Shown here: positions 52,335 to 63,925 of the stretch, one piece after another
Layout: each line of letters opens with the position of its first letter
Position numbering within the stretch: position 1 is the stretch's first letter
Assembly (NCBI GenBank): GCA_021396245.1
Contig: WNYE01000046.1
Coordinates: forward strand, 276,500 to 340,499
Length of the DNA stretch: 64,000 nt
Direction of reading: 5' to 3'
Origin: Sporothrix humicola
Lineage: Eukaryota; Ascomycota; Sordariomycetes; Ophiostomatales; Ophiostomataceae
Notes under the pieces: generated by a model
Databases searched by the model: none
Told to the model about the DNA's origin: nothing
The model's input: only the letters and a program-made list of their open reading frames with translations
Made by a program: the position numbers and the translations under genes

Positions 52335-55300
52335 ATGTCAAACTACCCGCCGTACCAAAACGCGCCGGTCCAGCGCCGTCCCGTGCCTGGCCAGGCACAG
52401 CAGGCGCCACCGCTACAACAGCAGCAGCCACAAGCGACCCAACAGCCACAATACACCCCGCCACCTGCCCAGGCACAACCTCCTTACCAGCAGCCCGTCT
52501 ACCAACAACAACAATATCCTGCCCAACCTCAATATGCTCAACAGCCTCAACAGATCCCTCAACAACAACCCCAACAACAGCCACCGCACACTCAATACCA
52601 GTATGGCCTCCCTCCGCACCCCGCGAACCTCGCCCCGAGCGAACAACTCCCGCCGACACTCCCTCCCCGACCCCCAGGCGGCGCCGGCCCCTTTCTCGCA
52701 AAGACCTACCTGAGTTTTCCTCCTCCGCCACGGAGTCCCAACCGGCCGCCCGTGCTTCCGCCGAGACCGCAGCAGCAGCAGGCGTCGCCTCTGTCGCAGC
52801 AGTATCAAGCGCCTCAGCAGCAGGCATACACGCAGCCAGCTCAACCGCAGGCCCAGGCCGCCCCCGGCTCGTACCAATACAACCAGCAGGCGTATGCCCA
52901 GGCTCCGGTGCAGCAGCCATACGTTCAGACGCCTGTTCAGTCTCAACCTGTTCAGCCAGCCTACGCTGCTCCTCAGGCTTATCCTGCCTCCGCGCCCGTC
53001 TACAATGTCACACCTCCCGCTGTCAGTCCTGCTCCTTCCGGCGCTTCCGGCGGGCAGCCCCAGCAACACCCCCAGCCGGCAGCCTCTCCTTACCAGCAGG
53101 GCTACTACCCGCCGCCGCCACCTCTGCCGGCTCAACAGCAGCAACAGCCGCAATACCAGACCACCGATCCAAATGCTGCCAACTACATCCCTCCCCCGCC
53201 GCCGCCGCCTCCCCAAGGCTATCCTCAGGCACAACCCCAGGCCCAGCCAGTCTACGACCCTTATGCCACGGCTGCTCAAGCTGAACACCCGGCAGCTGCC
53301 CCGCCGCAATACACGTCTCCGTCGCCAGGCCAGGCCGTTCCCGTCCCTGTTGACCAGAAGCAGCCCTTGACGGAAACTGTTCCTGCAGTTGTGCCTGCTG
53401 CTACTCCTGTTGCTCCTCCCGCCGCTGCCGTCCCGACTCTCCCTCCCACGACGACCGCCCCACCCGTCGATCCCCAGCAGTACGCGACCAGCTACAACTA
53501 CTACGATGCCCAGCAGGCGTATCAGGTGCCACCTCCCGTGGCAGCACAGCCTGCCGCCGCCTCTCCTCCTCCCCAAACACCCGCCAACCAGTACCAGGCC
53601 GTCAGCCCGCAGACCCAGACCGAGACACCCACAACTGCCGCCACCGTCTCCCCGAGCCAGTCGACCGCCTCGCCGGTCCAGGCTGTGCCTGTCACAATCC
53701 CACCCGTGGCGGTCAGCCCCCAGACGACCGGCGACCCGATGCAGCAGATGAACTCGATGCTGGAGAGCATGTCCATTGCCGCGGTTGGAACGGACGGAAC
53801 TGCGCCTACCTTTACGGCCGCACCGGTTGAACTGCCGGCAATTGCCCCGCCAGTGGCCGCCCCAGCAGAGTCGAGACAGACACCGCAGCCGGCTCTGTCG
53901 GCCGTCCCTCAGTCTGTCCCTCAGGCAGTCCCGCAGACGGCGCCTCTGGTGTTGGCACCTATCCAGGCACCGCCAGTAACTGCCCCCAACGCTTCCCAGC
54001 CAACTGCGCCTACCGAGACGACCTATGTTGCATACCATCCGCCGACACAGCAGACCCAAGCCCAGGCATACCCTGCCCAACCTGAGCAGGTGCAGCCTTA
54101 TCGACCTCCAGAGGCCCAACAGTCCGCCTCCCCCATGCCGGCTGCTCAGCCTTCTGCTTTGCCCACAGTCCTTCCTGCTGCTGTTCCCGCAGTTCTGCCG
54201 ACTGTGCTGCCTCCTGTTGCTCCTGCTGCCCAGCCTGTTCCGGAACCCGCTGTCCAACCTGCCCGACCTGAACAGCCAGCTGCTCCACAGGCTGAAGCCC
54301 GTGATGCATACCCCGACTCGCAGCATACACCCCTCAACTATGCCGAGGCTGGCTATGCGACGGCCGGTCCAGCGACGTCAACCGAAACACGCACAACCGA
54401 TGCCCCTACTGCCGAGCCGGCTGCTGTCCAGTCTTCGGCCGTTCCCAACGACAACGCCACCCCAGCCGACCCTCCCTTCCGCCCCGTCATCAGCTGCATC
54501 GACACCCCGATGGCCTTCAACACCTGGTGGTACACCCACCACGAGGCCCCCGAAGCGTTCATCTGCTCCAAATGCTACATGGACTACCTGTACCCGACCC
54601 AGTTCCAGAACCACTTTAGCGCCCGCTACTACCGCGACGGCGTCCGCCGCCGCTGCCGCTTCAAGGTCGTCCGCATCACCGACCAGATCCTCCCAAATGC
54701 ACAGGCGTCAGGCTCTCTCCAGGAGCTCGTCTCCTTTATGAACCACCGCCTCACGATCCCCGACTGCAAGAAGATGGACGGCGCCAAGGGCGGCCAGGGC
54801 CTCAAGTGGTTCAAAGCCAAGAACGACGCCATCCCGGGCATGGTCATCTGCGAGGCCTGCTTCTTTGACGTCGCCTGCATCAGCCCCTTTGCCTACAACT
54901 TCGAGCCGAGCCCGCCGCACAACAACGACACCGAAACCTGGGCCTGCGACCTGGCCGTGCCCTTTATCCGCAAGGAGTTTGACGAGCGCAGCAAGATTAG
55001 CGACTGGGACAACTTTTGTCTCGAAGCCAAGGCCCGCCTCGGCATGATCCCGTGCCCCAAGACCTACCAGGCCGCCATTTCTTTGAGGAAATGGTTCACC
55101 CCCGTCAAGGGCCAGGGCCCGCCCGACGCCGTCCTGTGCGCCGCCTGCTACTGCGACCGCATTTTGAAGTCAGGCCAAGAGTCCGTGTGGGAGAACATGC
55201 CGCGCGACCCCATCTTCAGCAACAAGTACACCCAGGACTGCTGCATGGGCCAGTTCCACATCCTGATGGCCATCAGCTGTGCCGAAGAGGACAAGGACTG

Positions 55301-56210
55301 GCCCATCTTCTGGCGGGCGCTCAACAAGATTGCCTACGAGGAGAAGGTCTGTGCCGCCGACGGCATAAAGGACGGCAAGTGGTTCACCCTGCCGTCGCAG
55401 CCCGCCGGCTTCCAGGTCTGCGGCGCTTGCTTTGCAGGCATCATCGAGTCGGTCCACCTGGAGCGCTTCTTTGTGCCCAAGACCCAGGACCTGCCCGCCT
55501 CGCCCGAGACGCCCGTTGTCTGCTCCCTCAACATGAAGGCCCCGCGCTTCCAGGCCCAGATCGACAAGTTCCTCGAGACCTGGTTCACCCAGGACCCCAC
55601 CTCGTGGGAAGCCTTCAACCAGCGCTATGGCAACATCCCGCCCTGCTGCCGTGACACCGACTACCGCAACCGCGCCTGGTACGGCTGGCCCGAGTGCACC
55701 ATCTGCGCCGAGTGCTACATCGACTTTATCAAGGGGACAAAATTGGACGACCCGGCGCTCATGCCCATGAACAGCGCCACCATTCTTGGCGAGGCCCGCA
55801 TCTGCGACATGTACTCGCCCCGCATGCGCGCCCTCTACAAAGAGGCCTGCGACCGGCCGCAGGAGCTGCCGACCCTGCTCGCCTTTTCCTTGAAGAGGCG
55901 CAACATCTATTTCGAGACAATGCCCATCTGCCGCAACATTCTCGTGCAGGAAAAGTTTATGGCCAACCAGATCGCCATGGCCCGCTTGACGAGCATCACC
56001 TATACAGGGGCCGGTAACCTGGCCGCCATTTCCTCCAACCACCACGACTACACCTACGGCCAGGCCGGCGTCGGCTACGGCTTCGAAAACATGCAGCAGC
56101 TCGAGGGCGCCCGCTACTCCGTCCAGGCCGACCAGATGGCCGCCCAGATGGGCGGCAACAAGATCTTGTTAGTGGGGCAGCTCGAGACCCGGTGGCGGTC
56201 GGTTGAATAG
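52335..56210 (+). CDS. P/Q-rich protein with five ~95-residue four-cysteine repeats
   Basis: A 1291-residue intronless protein starts at MSNYPPYQNA. Residues 1 to about 715 are Pro/Gln/Ala-rich low complexity, likely disordered. From about 716 to 1160 there are five repeats, each with C-x(18-27)-C-x2-C-x(26-31)-C. The CxxC pairs start at Cys744, 839, 935, 1029 and 1124, spaced 95, 96, 94 and 95 residues apart. In most repeats Trp-Trp, Trp-Phe or Trp-Tyr precedes the CxxC by about 10-18 residues, and the CxxC is followed by Tyr or Phe. The pattern suggests repeated zinc-binding domains. I do not recognise a family. A scaffold, RNA-binding or condensate-forming role is conceivable. No targeting signal or catalytic motif is visible. 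Confidence 0.85.
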   Translation: MSNYPPYQNAPVQRRPVPGQAQQAPPLQQQQPQATQQPQYTPPPAQAQPPYQQPVYQQQQYPAQPQYAQQPQQIPQQQPQQQPPHTQYQYGLPPHPANLAPSEQLPPTLPPRPPGGAGPFLAKTYLSFPPPPRSPNRPPVLPPRPQQQQASPLSQQYQAPQQQAYTQPAQPQAQAAPGSYQYNQQAYAQAPVQQPYVQTPVQSQPVQPAYAAPQAYPASAPVYNVTPPAVSPAPSGASGGQPQQHPQPAASPYQQGYYPPPPPLPAQQQQQPQYQTTDPNAANYIPPPPPPPPQGYPQAQPQAQPVYDPYATAAQAEHPAAAPPQYTSPSPGQAVPVPVDQKQPLTETVPAVVPAATPVAPPAAAVPTLPPTTTAPPVDPQQYATSYNYYDAQQAYQVPPPVAAQPAAASPPPQTPANQYQAVSPQTQTETPTTAATVSPSQSTASPVQAVPVTIPPVAVSPQTTGDPMQQMNSMLESMSIAAVGTDGTAPTFTAAPVELPAIAPPVAAPAESRQTPQPALSAVPQSVPQAVPQTAPLVLAPIQAPPVTAPNASQPTAPTETTYVAYHPPTQQTQAQAYPAQPEQVQPYRPPEAQQSASPMPAAQPSALPTVLPAAVPAVLPTVLPPVAPAAQPVPEPAVQPARPEQPAAPQAEARDAYPDSQHTPLNYAEAGYATAGPATSTETRTTDAPTAEPAAVQSSAVPNDNATPADPPFRPVISCIDTPMAFNTWWYTHHEAPEAFICSKCYMDYLYPTQFQNHFSARYYRDGVRRRCRFKVVRITDQILPNAQASGSLQELVSFMNHRLTIPDCKKMDGAKGGQGLKWFKAKNDAIPGMVICEACFFDVACISPFAYNFEPSPPHNNDTETWACDLAVPFIRKEFDERSKISDWDNFCLEAKARLGMIPCPKTYQAAISLRKWFTPVKGQGPPDAVLCAACYCDRILKSGQESVWENMPRDPIFSNKYTQDCCMGQFHILMAISCAEEDKDWPIFWRALNKIAYEEKVCAADGIKDGKWFTLPSQPAGFQVCGACFAGIIESVHLERFFVPKTQDLPASPETPVVCSLNMKAPRFQAQIDKFLETWFTQDPTSWEAFNQRYGNIPPCCRDTDYRNRAWYGWPECTICAECYIDFIKGTKLDDPALMPMNSATILGEARICDMYSPRMRALYKEACDRPQELPTLLAFSLKRRNIYFETMPICRNILVQEKFMANQIAMARLTSITYTGAGNLAAISSNHHDYTYGQAGVGYGFENMQQLEGARYSVQADQMAAQMGGNKILLVGQLETRWRSVE

Positions 56211-59200
56211 GGGAGGAAGGGGGACGTTCAAATGTTTGTCTTTGTTTATCATGTTTGCTTAACATTTTGTTTGTGCATTTTACATAGCCTGGGAGTAGAG
56301 GATGATAATTCACAGCGTTTTCATGTTTCGTTTTCATGACAATTAGTTTCGAAGAAATATATTTGTATTTTGTAGTAAACTTTTTTTTCAAAAAATAAAT
56401 GTGTTAAAACAATGATAAATAAATAAAAATAATTGCAAAAAGTACAAGTAGGAAAAAATTTAAACAAATCCATATAATTTAAAATTAATTAAATAATCTA
56501 CCAAACTTCATTCTACTAGTACCTTAAGTCACAATATCGACGTATGAAACCAAAAAGTTGATGATGCTCGTGTAGTGGATATGCTACACTCAATATGTCT
56601 GACTAATCTGTGCACCACATACAAAAACGTTTCTACCACAACAGGCACGAACATCCCGGATTGGAGAAAGAGTGATGACTGATCTTTGACATTTTACGAA
56701 CATGGGGACATTTGACTGTTCTTTTAGATGATAGAGATACCCTGTTGTGGTCTCTGCTATCCGTACGTACCTACCGATGCTGCTAAGGGCTCAAAACGAA
56801 AACTTGCAAAATATCACCACTGTCACGAAGCAGGGGCCAGACTTTTGAGGTTGTCAAGCAGTCGTGCCGGATGTGGATCACCAAGAGCTCACCCTGGCCT
56901 ACTGTGGCCCACCCTTGCTCCCCTGACCTGACGTGTTTTTCGATCGCCGGAATGGCCGTGGGATACCGCTTTAGGCATTTTGTCAACAAGACAGTTGAAA
57001 CGTGGAGAAGGTCTGGAGTACCGGAGAGGGAGAGGCGAACAGAGACGCCCGCACACAAAAAGGGACCAGAACGAATTAGTCAATCCGTGAAACGGAGAGA
57101 GAGAAAAAAAAAATACGGAGTAAGAATCTGGGGTAGGATGGAGGGGATGGATCGGCGGATACAGATCAAGCGAGGGCGCACTTTGTATCTTACGACGTGC
57201 CAGAAATGGGGAATGCACACCAACACGCCAATACGCAGACGGAGAGAAGTCGACATACGCACACGCATGCACAGTCATAGTCACAGATATGCATGGCCTG
57301 GAGTAAGATGCAACCTTGCGCATAATAAACAAGTCACTCTTCGTTACTTTCTGCAGTATCTTTCCTCTCTTCACTTCTGGAAACTCCGCTCGGGCATTTC
57401 GCTGCAGACCACCGAAAGGAAGGTGGGAGAGGAGAAAGCAAACGGACTTTTGGTGCGTCTCGGCGCGTATTTGAGTGCCGTATCTGGCGTCATGGATCCT
57501 TCGTGGTCTTGGTGGTGAGCCTCGCATTTGGCTTGCATTTTGGTTACATGTCGACATCTCCACATTTAATATTTGTTTCCTTTCCATCCCCGGCTTCGAG
57601 GCACGTATTTTTGTGGCTTTGTGAGTCTTGCCTCCGCGTCAATTCGGTGGGCTTCCTCTTTGGGCAAACCGGAGCAGATCCATACTCGAAGAGAAGAGAC
57701 GTGAGGAGTGAGGAGACCAGAAAAGAGACGAGAGAAAATGTCAGACGCTAGTCTGGACTCTGGGGCACTGGAGTGGATGGGGAGGTCTTCTGGGGAATGG
57801 GGCCGAAATGGAGGAGATTTGAGTTGAGATGTTGGGGAAAGGAAACTCGGCAGGCTCGTTCAAGAACAGTGCACTGATGTGCAGGTACTTCTGTCAAAAC
57901 GAGCAAGTCCAAAACGAGTCCAAGACAAGCCCAAAATGCGTGCAAATGTCTGCAAATTTGGCAAATGTGAGGCTCAAAGTGGTGCATTTCGGCGGAGAAC
58001 ACCACAGCTAGCGCATCTCCAGGCGAAATGCTCTGGCCTCCAGGGCCTGGACTCCCCTAAAATGGAGAAGAGTGGGCTAAGGCGCAAGTAACTTTTCCCC
58101 GTTGGCGCCTTCTCCTCCCCACAGAAAAGGACGCCGCCCCGCTGGAAAACGGCGATTCACAGAACTGACCTAGCGAAGAGAAGTCTAGAACATTGAACAT
58201 ATGAGTTGAAGAAAAATGATACGAAGACGAAAGACGATATTTTCTCACCGGAATTCTTTTTTATCTGGATATGAGGCTGCCTGAGCCGGATGCTGAAATC
58301 GGGGTTTGGTGGGTGGCCAGCGGAAGTCGGAGAGTGGACTGGATTCCAGCCAATCAGAAGTCGAGGAGCCAAAACAAACGGGCTGCACCTTCCGCATTCA
58401 CCATCTCAACCACCTTCCTCGGGAGGAGTTGCTCTTGATTACATACTCACTCCATTTTGCATTTGTCTCTTTGATGGATAGCAAACGACAATGCATAGCT
58501 TCTGGAGCAACGTACGCTATTTACGATCAACGGCAACAGTACTGCTGCACATGGCGGAGGACGATTGACATCCGCCCTGCATGGCGTGGACGTTGGCAAG
58601 AACATGCGATCAACGGCCCAAATATTGCAGGTCGAGGTACAGTTAGCACAGAGAGCATTGCTTTTGCTACAAATACGGATGCATTCTGACAGATACGCAG
58701 AACACTCGAAAACAGGACCCCTGCTACCCGTGGATTGCTCGGCCGGACGGCCGTGTTCGAGCTTGGCGCCGACAAGAAACTGCCCGCCGACAAGGAGGAT
58801 ACAGACCGACCCCGAAAGCCCCGTCCCGACCGAAAACGACCGACGCAAGCCAATTCCCCCTTCGATGCTCGACACCGATGACTAGCATGCCGAAGTGCCG
58901 CCCTAATACCACGAACCGCGGTGATCAGATCCTGTCACTTTGGAGAGGATACTGGGTCTGAGGACGACCAACCGCGACAGGATAACCTGGAAGAAGACAC
59001 TCTACGACCGTTGTCTGCCCACAAATACGGCGTGAAGAGTTTTCAGAGACGCCCGATAACATGTGCCGGCGATTGCTCGGTGTGAGGTGGAGCTGATACT
59101 CGGCCCAGAGACCGTGGCATTCCCGCTCGCCTTGCCGGCCGTGACGTACCCGCGTCCTGTCCCTGAACTACATCTGTCGTTCTCCGAAGTTCCACATGGG

Positions 59201-61313
59201 CGAAGGGTTTGACAAGGCAACGTGGATAAATGCCTATCTGCGGGCCGTCAGGAGTAGTAGATCGTACATTTTGCAAGTTCCACAAGTCTGCCGGACGATT
59301 GTTGATCAGGATACAAGAAGTCTTGTACTGACTTGTTTCCCGGCAAACTGGTATCGAGACAACGTGGCAACTGATTAGGGTTTGTGATTGCTGTAAAATC
59401 TTTCACCACCTGCATGTCCTGATGTCAATCGATGTCAATCACTCGTCGTGGACATTCGTTTACCCGAATTTCGGTTGTTCTCTTTTGTTGTTCTTGCTGT
59501 TCTTGCTGTTTTTGCTGTTCTTGCTTCCTTGGCAGCTTCTAGTGCTTTGGTCCTCTTTATCGTGGAGACGGATGGAGCACATGGAGCCCGCAATCCACAA
59601 TAGCCTTTCGTGGCGGGTCCATTGTGAATATCGCATGAGCGCATGCTGTCCCTGGCTGTCGTTGACGAAAGTGTCCCTGAATATCATCTTGACAAAAATC
59701 CAACAAAAAAAAAACATTGTAATCTCCTCGAAAAGGAGCTTGAGCAGGCTGTCCAATTCTGGTGATCCGTTCGTGACCTTTAACATGCATGTTCTGACAG
59801 ATTTCTGACAGATTGCTCCTCAAAGCGGTCAGCCCCGGACGGGGCAAGGCGTCAGGCCGTCGTCGGCTACACGAAATGGGTCTATCCATGGAGAAAACAG
59901 AATACACTTTCGTTTAACAAAGCACCTAATGCCTCGTGCTTTGCTCTTCATTTCCAACTTGGCATGTCGTCGTGCCTGCCCTCGACAAAAGCTCACGTGA
60001 CTTTCGGATTGCCGTTTTGGGAAACCCGGCTTACACGGCCAAGGGAGTGGCTTCCTAGTTTTCATTTCTGGGCGCAACCACCAGCATGACGGGCCTGCCG
60101 CTAAGGCTAAGCCGTTGAAAGGCAAAAAAGGAAAACCAGGTTCACGGACACACGACAAGGTTGCTGGACACTGCTGATTGGACCGTGAGAAAGTACCTTT
60201 TTTGCTTTGCATGTCACTGGGTCCCTTTAGGTCATTCTGGGGCTGCCATTCGGCGACAGGCGGAGGCAAGAGCCCAAATGGTGGAGCACTCAGTCCAGGG
60301 AACGGCGATAAAAATGGGAAGGAGCAAAGAACATATTAGTGGCTACAGAAGGCAATTCAGATGGAAGCTAACGGCAAAACTAGAACAAAAGAAAGGGGAA
60401 AAGAAAGGCGAATAGAATAAAAGAACAGGCACAAAAAATGGCACAGAAAGGCAAAAATGAAAAACCTAACTGCAATACCCAAAAATGAGGAGACGGCGTC
60501 GCCACTCCGCTCCGCCTTTTCTCTCTTACGTCTCGTTTTCTTCTCCATTTTCTTGGACGCTTGACGTCACATGCAGCCAAGATGGAGAAAAAAACATGGG
60601 GCAGGGGGCAGAAAACAACGGCGCCGTTTAGGCCCTTTCAGCGGCCCATTCCCCGGTTTTTTCTTTCTTTTTCTCCTTTTTGTCCTTTTGATTGCGATTT
60701 ACAACCTTTTTTGCGGCAACTTGGGTGCATTGTTGCGGCCGCACTTGCACTTTTACTGGTGGTAGCACCTGCGGCAATTGGTCTTGCCAAGGGCCCTCGG
60801 GGATTTGACTTTGTTGTTCCTTTGCCTCGACAAAAAGTATTTCCTGTTTCGTCATGTACTCTTGTACATTGTATCGTTTCACTTCGTGACAGCAGGGAAG
60901 TACTGCATGTACTCCGTACTCGATGTACACAATGTACCATTTTCATCGCAACTGATCTGATTTCTGATTTTTTTTTCTGTATTACCCAATGGGTCCACGC
61001 CGAGGCGGATCGACACTCGACAGAGACACGAGGTGATGCTCAATTACTCGAACAGTGATTGACCGCGACGCGAGACAGGCGACACATGAAAAAAAGTATT
61101 TAACACTCGCTGTTCCCGTATTCTTGTTCTGGTTCAGGAACGTGGAATTTTTATTTTTATTTTTATTTCTGCTTTTGTTTATTTTCTTTTTCAAAAAGAT
61201 CAGCATCTGCATTGCATCTGCACACTGTCGCATCAACGCGGTTCACACGATCGTACGCGACACCAAACCATTACAGCGCTCTTTCCCATCGCCTCACATC
61301 ACCACTGGCCACA
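56211..61313. other. 5-kb region without recognised genes
   Basis: No open frame shows coding character or a known motif. The first 300 bp are strongly AT-rich. There is one TACGGAGTA on each strand (57114-57122 plus, 60910-60918 minus) and a 9-bp tandem repeat at 59489. The middle is of mixed composition. It could hold relics of decayed genes, but no transposase or terminal repeats were identified. Confidence 0.5.
59489..59524. repeat. Four 9-bp TGTTCTTGC units
   Basis: Four consecutive units, the third with one change (TGTTTTTGC), in the gene-poor region. Confidence 0.8.
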
Positions 61314-63284
61314 ATGGTGAAGAAGTTTCTCGGCCTCCGGGGCAATGCCCTCAACTGGGCCGTCAGCACCGTTGCCGGCTGCGACTTCCTGCTCTTCGGC
61401 TACGGTGCGTTCCTTCCTTTTGGGTCGTGATCACAATCTCGGCCGACGGCAACAGCCGCATCCACAGTCACGTTATTAATGCTAACAACCACATTTAGAC
61501 CAGGGCGTCATGGGCGGCATCCTCACGCTCAGCATCTTCCTCGAGCAGTTCCCCATCATCAACCCCGATTCCGTCGGCGGCACCGAGTCATCCCAGCGCT
61601 CATTGAACCAGGGCATCGCTGTCGCCTCGTACAACCTGGGCTGTTTCCTGGGCTCCATCATCACCATCTTTATTTCGAACCCGCTCGGCCGCAAGCGCAT
61701 GATCATGCTCGGCACGGCCATCATGGTCGTCGGCGCCGCGCTGCAGGCATCCGCTTTCACGATTGAACACTTTATCATTGGTCGGATCATCACGGGCATG
61801 GGCAACGGCGGCAACACGTCGACCGTGCCCACCTGGCAGTCTGAAATCTCGCGGTCGCACAAACGCGGCAAGCTGGTCATGGTCGAGGGCGCGCTGATCA
61901 CGTGCGGCATCATGATCTCGTACTGGATCGATCTGGGCCTGTCGTTTGCGCCCGGATCGGTGGCATGGCGGTTCCCGCTGGCTTTCCAGATCTTCTTCTG
62001 CATCTTCATCCTGATTTTCATTCCGTTCCTGCCCGAGTCGCCGCGCTGGCTGGTTCTGCAGGGCCGCGAAGACGAGGCTATGGAGGTGCTGGCCGCCCTC
62101 AGCGATAAGGACATCAACGACCACTCCGTGCACAACGAATTCGCCGAGATCAAGGATACGGTCCTGGAAATGTCCAAGGGTACATTCGCCTCGCTCTTCG
62201 ACACCAAGGGCCGCGACCGCAACCTGCACCGCACCATCCTCGCCTACACCAACCAGGTCTTCCAGCAGATTTCCGGCATCAACCTCATCACCTACTACGC
62301 CGCCGTCATCTACTCCAAGCTCGGCATGTCGCCGTTCATGTCTCGTCTCCTTGCTGCTCTGAATGGTAAGAACAGTCGCCCCTTCCCATTTTTCCCTTCC
62401 CTGCTGCTCCTTCCCTGTTGCTCTTGTCGGGTGCACCTTCCCAGTCTGAAGGTTTGGTGCAAGTGAAAAGTGGACCCGCTAAAATAAAAGTGGAGATCCA
62501 CCCAAATCGCAACTGCATCGCATCACGACATCCGCATCGCATCAAAACTTCATTTTTCGCACCCTCTTGACGTTCTGAGCATCAAATTAACATGAAATTA
62601 GGAACTGAATATTTTATAGCCAGTTGGCCGGCCTTTTTCCTGGTGGAGAGAGTAGGAAGGCGCAAGCTGATGCTGTTCGGCGCCGCGGGCCAGTCGATCA
62701 CGATGGCGATCTTGGCCGGCGTCAACGCCCACACGGACGGCAACAAGGGCGCGCAGATCACGGCCATTGTGTTTTTGTTTGTCTTCAACACGGTATTTGC
62801 CATTGGATGGCTGGGCATGACGTGGCTGTACCCTGCTGAGATTACATCTCTCCAGACACGTGCGCCTGCCAACGCCCTCTCGACCTCGGCCAACTGGATC
62901 TTCAACTTTATGGTCGTCATGATCACGCCCGTCTCTTTCAACAACATTGGCTACCAGACGTACATTATCTTTGCCGTCATCAACGCCTTCATGTTCCCCT
63001 GCGTCTACTTCTTCTACCCAGAGACCGCCTACCGCTCGCTCGAGGAAATGGACAACATCTTCCACAAGGTCACCGGCTGGAAGGGTGTCTTTACGGTTGT
63101 CAAGGTCGCCCGCGAGGAGCCCCGCCGCTACGACAAGCACGGCAACGCGCTGGTCGACTACGAGCAGACCGCCGAGCACCTCGAGCACCTGGGCCAGCAG
63201 CGCCAGGGCGAGCAGCCCATGTGGGGCGGCGACGGCAGCGGCAGCGGCAACGGCAGCGAGAAGCCGCACGATGAGCAAAACTAG
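61314..63284 (+). CDS. MFS sugar transporter (sugar-porter family)
   Basis: Exons 61314-61404, 61499-62365 and 62602-63284 give 546 residues. The first join restores FLLFGYDQGVMGGI and the second LLAALNGTEYFIASW. Donors are GTGCGT and GTAAGA, and acceptors TTTAG and TTAG. The second intron is 236 nt, long for this window. Sugar-porter signatures are visible: GYDQGVMGG in the first segment, NPLGRKRMIM, GRIITGMGNGGNTSTVP, PESPRWLVLQGRE and the VERVGRRKLMLFG loop after segment 8. QVFQQISGINLITYYAAVIY carries the QQxxGxN substrate-binding motif. The tail has a Gly/Ser-rich stretch. It would be a proton-coupled or facilitative hexose/polyol importer, perhaps STL1-like. The exact substrate is unknown. 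Confidence 0.9.
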
Positions 63285-63925
63285 AAAGTGCGAGTGTTTA
63301 AGAAGGAAGGTGGTAGTTGGGATACATGCGATGTTGTCGATGTAAGGGGAGAAGAGAAGAGGAAGGAGCTCACGTTCGGTTGCTCCTTCCCTGCACATAG
63401 AATGATACCTGGCAGGAGCACCACTGGAGTTGGGTCGCTCCTGCCGCAATGACAAAATGAAAGTTTGCATTCAATTCAGTTAGAGTCAGGGTATGGCAGC
63501 TCGGGCAGTAAGATAACTTTGCAAATGTGTATGTGACATTTGAATGTGAAAGGAAACAGGTCATTGAAAGGGTCCGACGGGGCTTCAAGAATTGATGCTG
63601 CCCGGATAGGCCAGGACAGCGAGATCGAAGTTTGGCTGGCGCCGGTTGTGTTTGCTGTTGTCGGCCAAGTCTTGAAATGGATCGATCGGCTGAAAATGTC
63701 GAGTGCTTAGAAGGAATAGGGACGGATAACTTGCAAAGTATTGTGGGCGCCTGGTACATCCACCGACAAATCAAACGATCAACCGACACTGCAAACTTTC
63801 AGATGCTAATAAACCAGTTTGTCCAATTCAGACAATGCCCAGAACCAAAATTTACATGCTCTGTGCAACTGTTTACTTAGAAATGCGCTGTGCTCGCTGT
63901 TAGTGCTATGCGCTGTAAGTGCTGT
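63285..63925. other. 3' intergenic region
   Basis: No gene is supported between the sugar transporter and the minisatellite. Confidence 0.5.

Noticed and set aside
58447..58885. Overlapping open frames of about 100-140 codons on both strands
   Set aside because: Both strands are equally open and neither shows a motif or coding bias, so a real gene cannot be supported.
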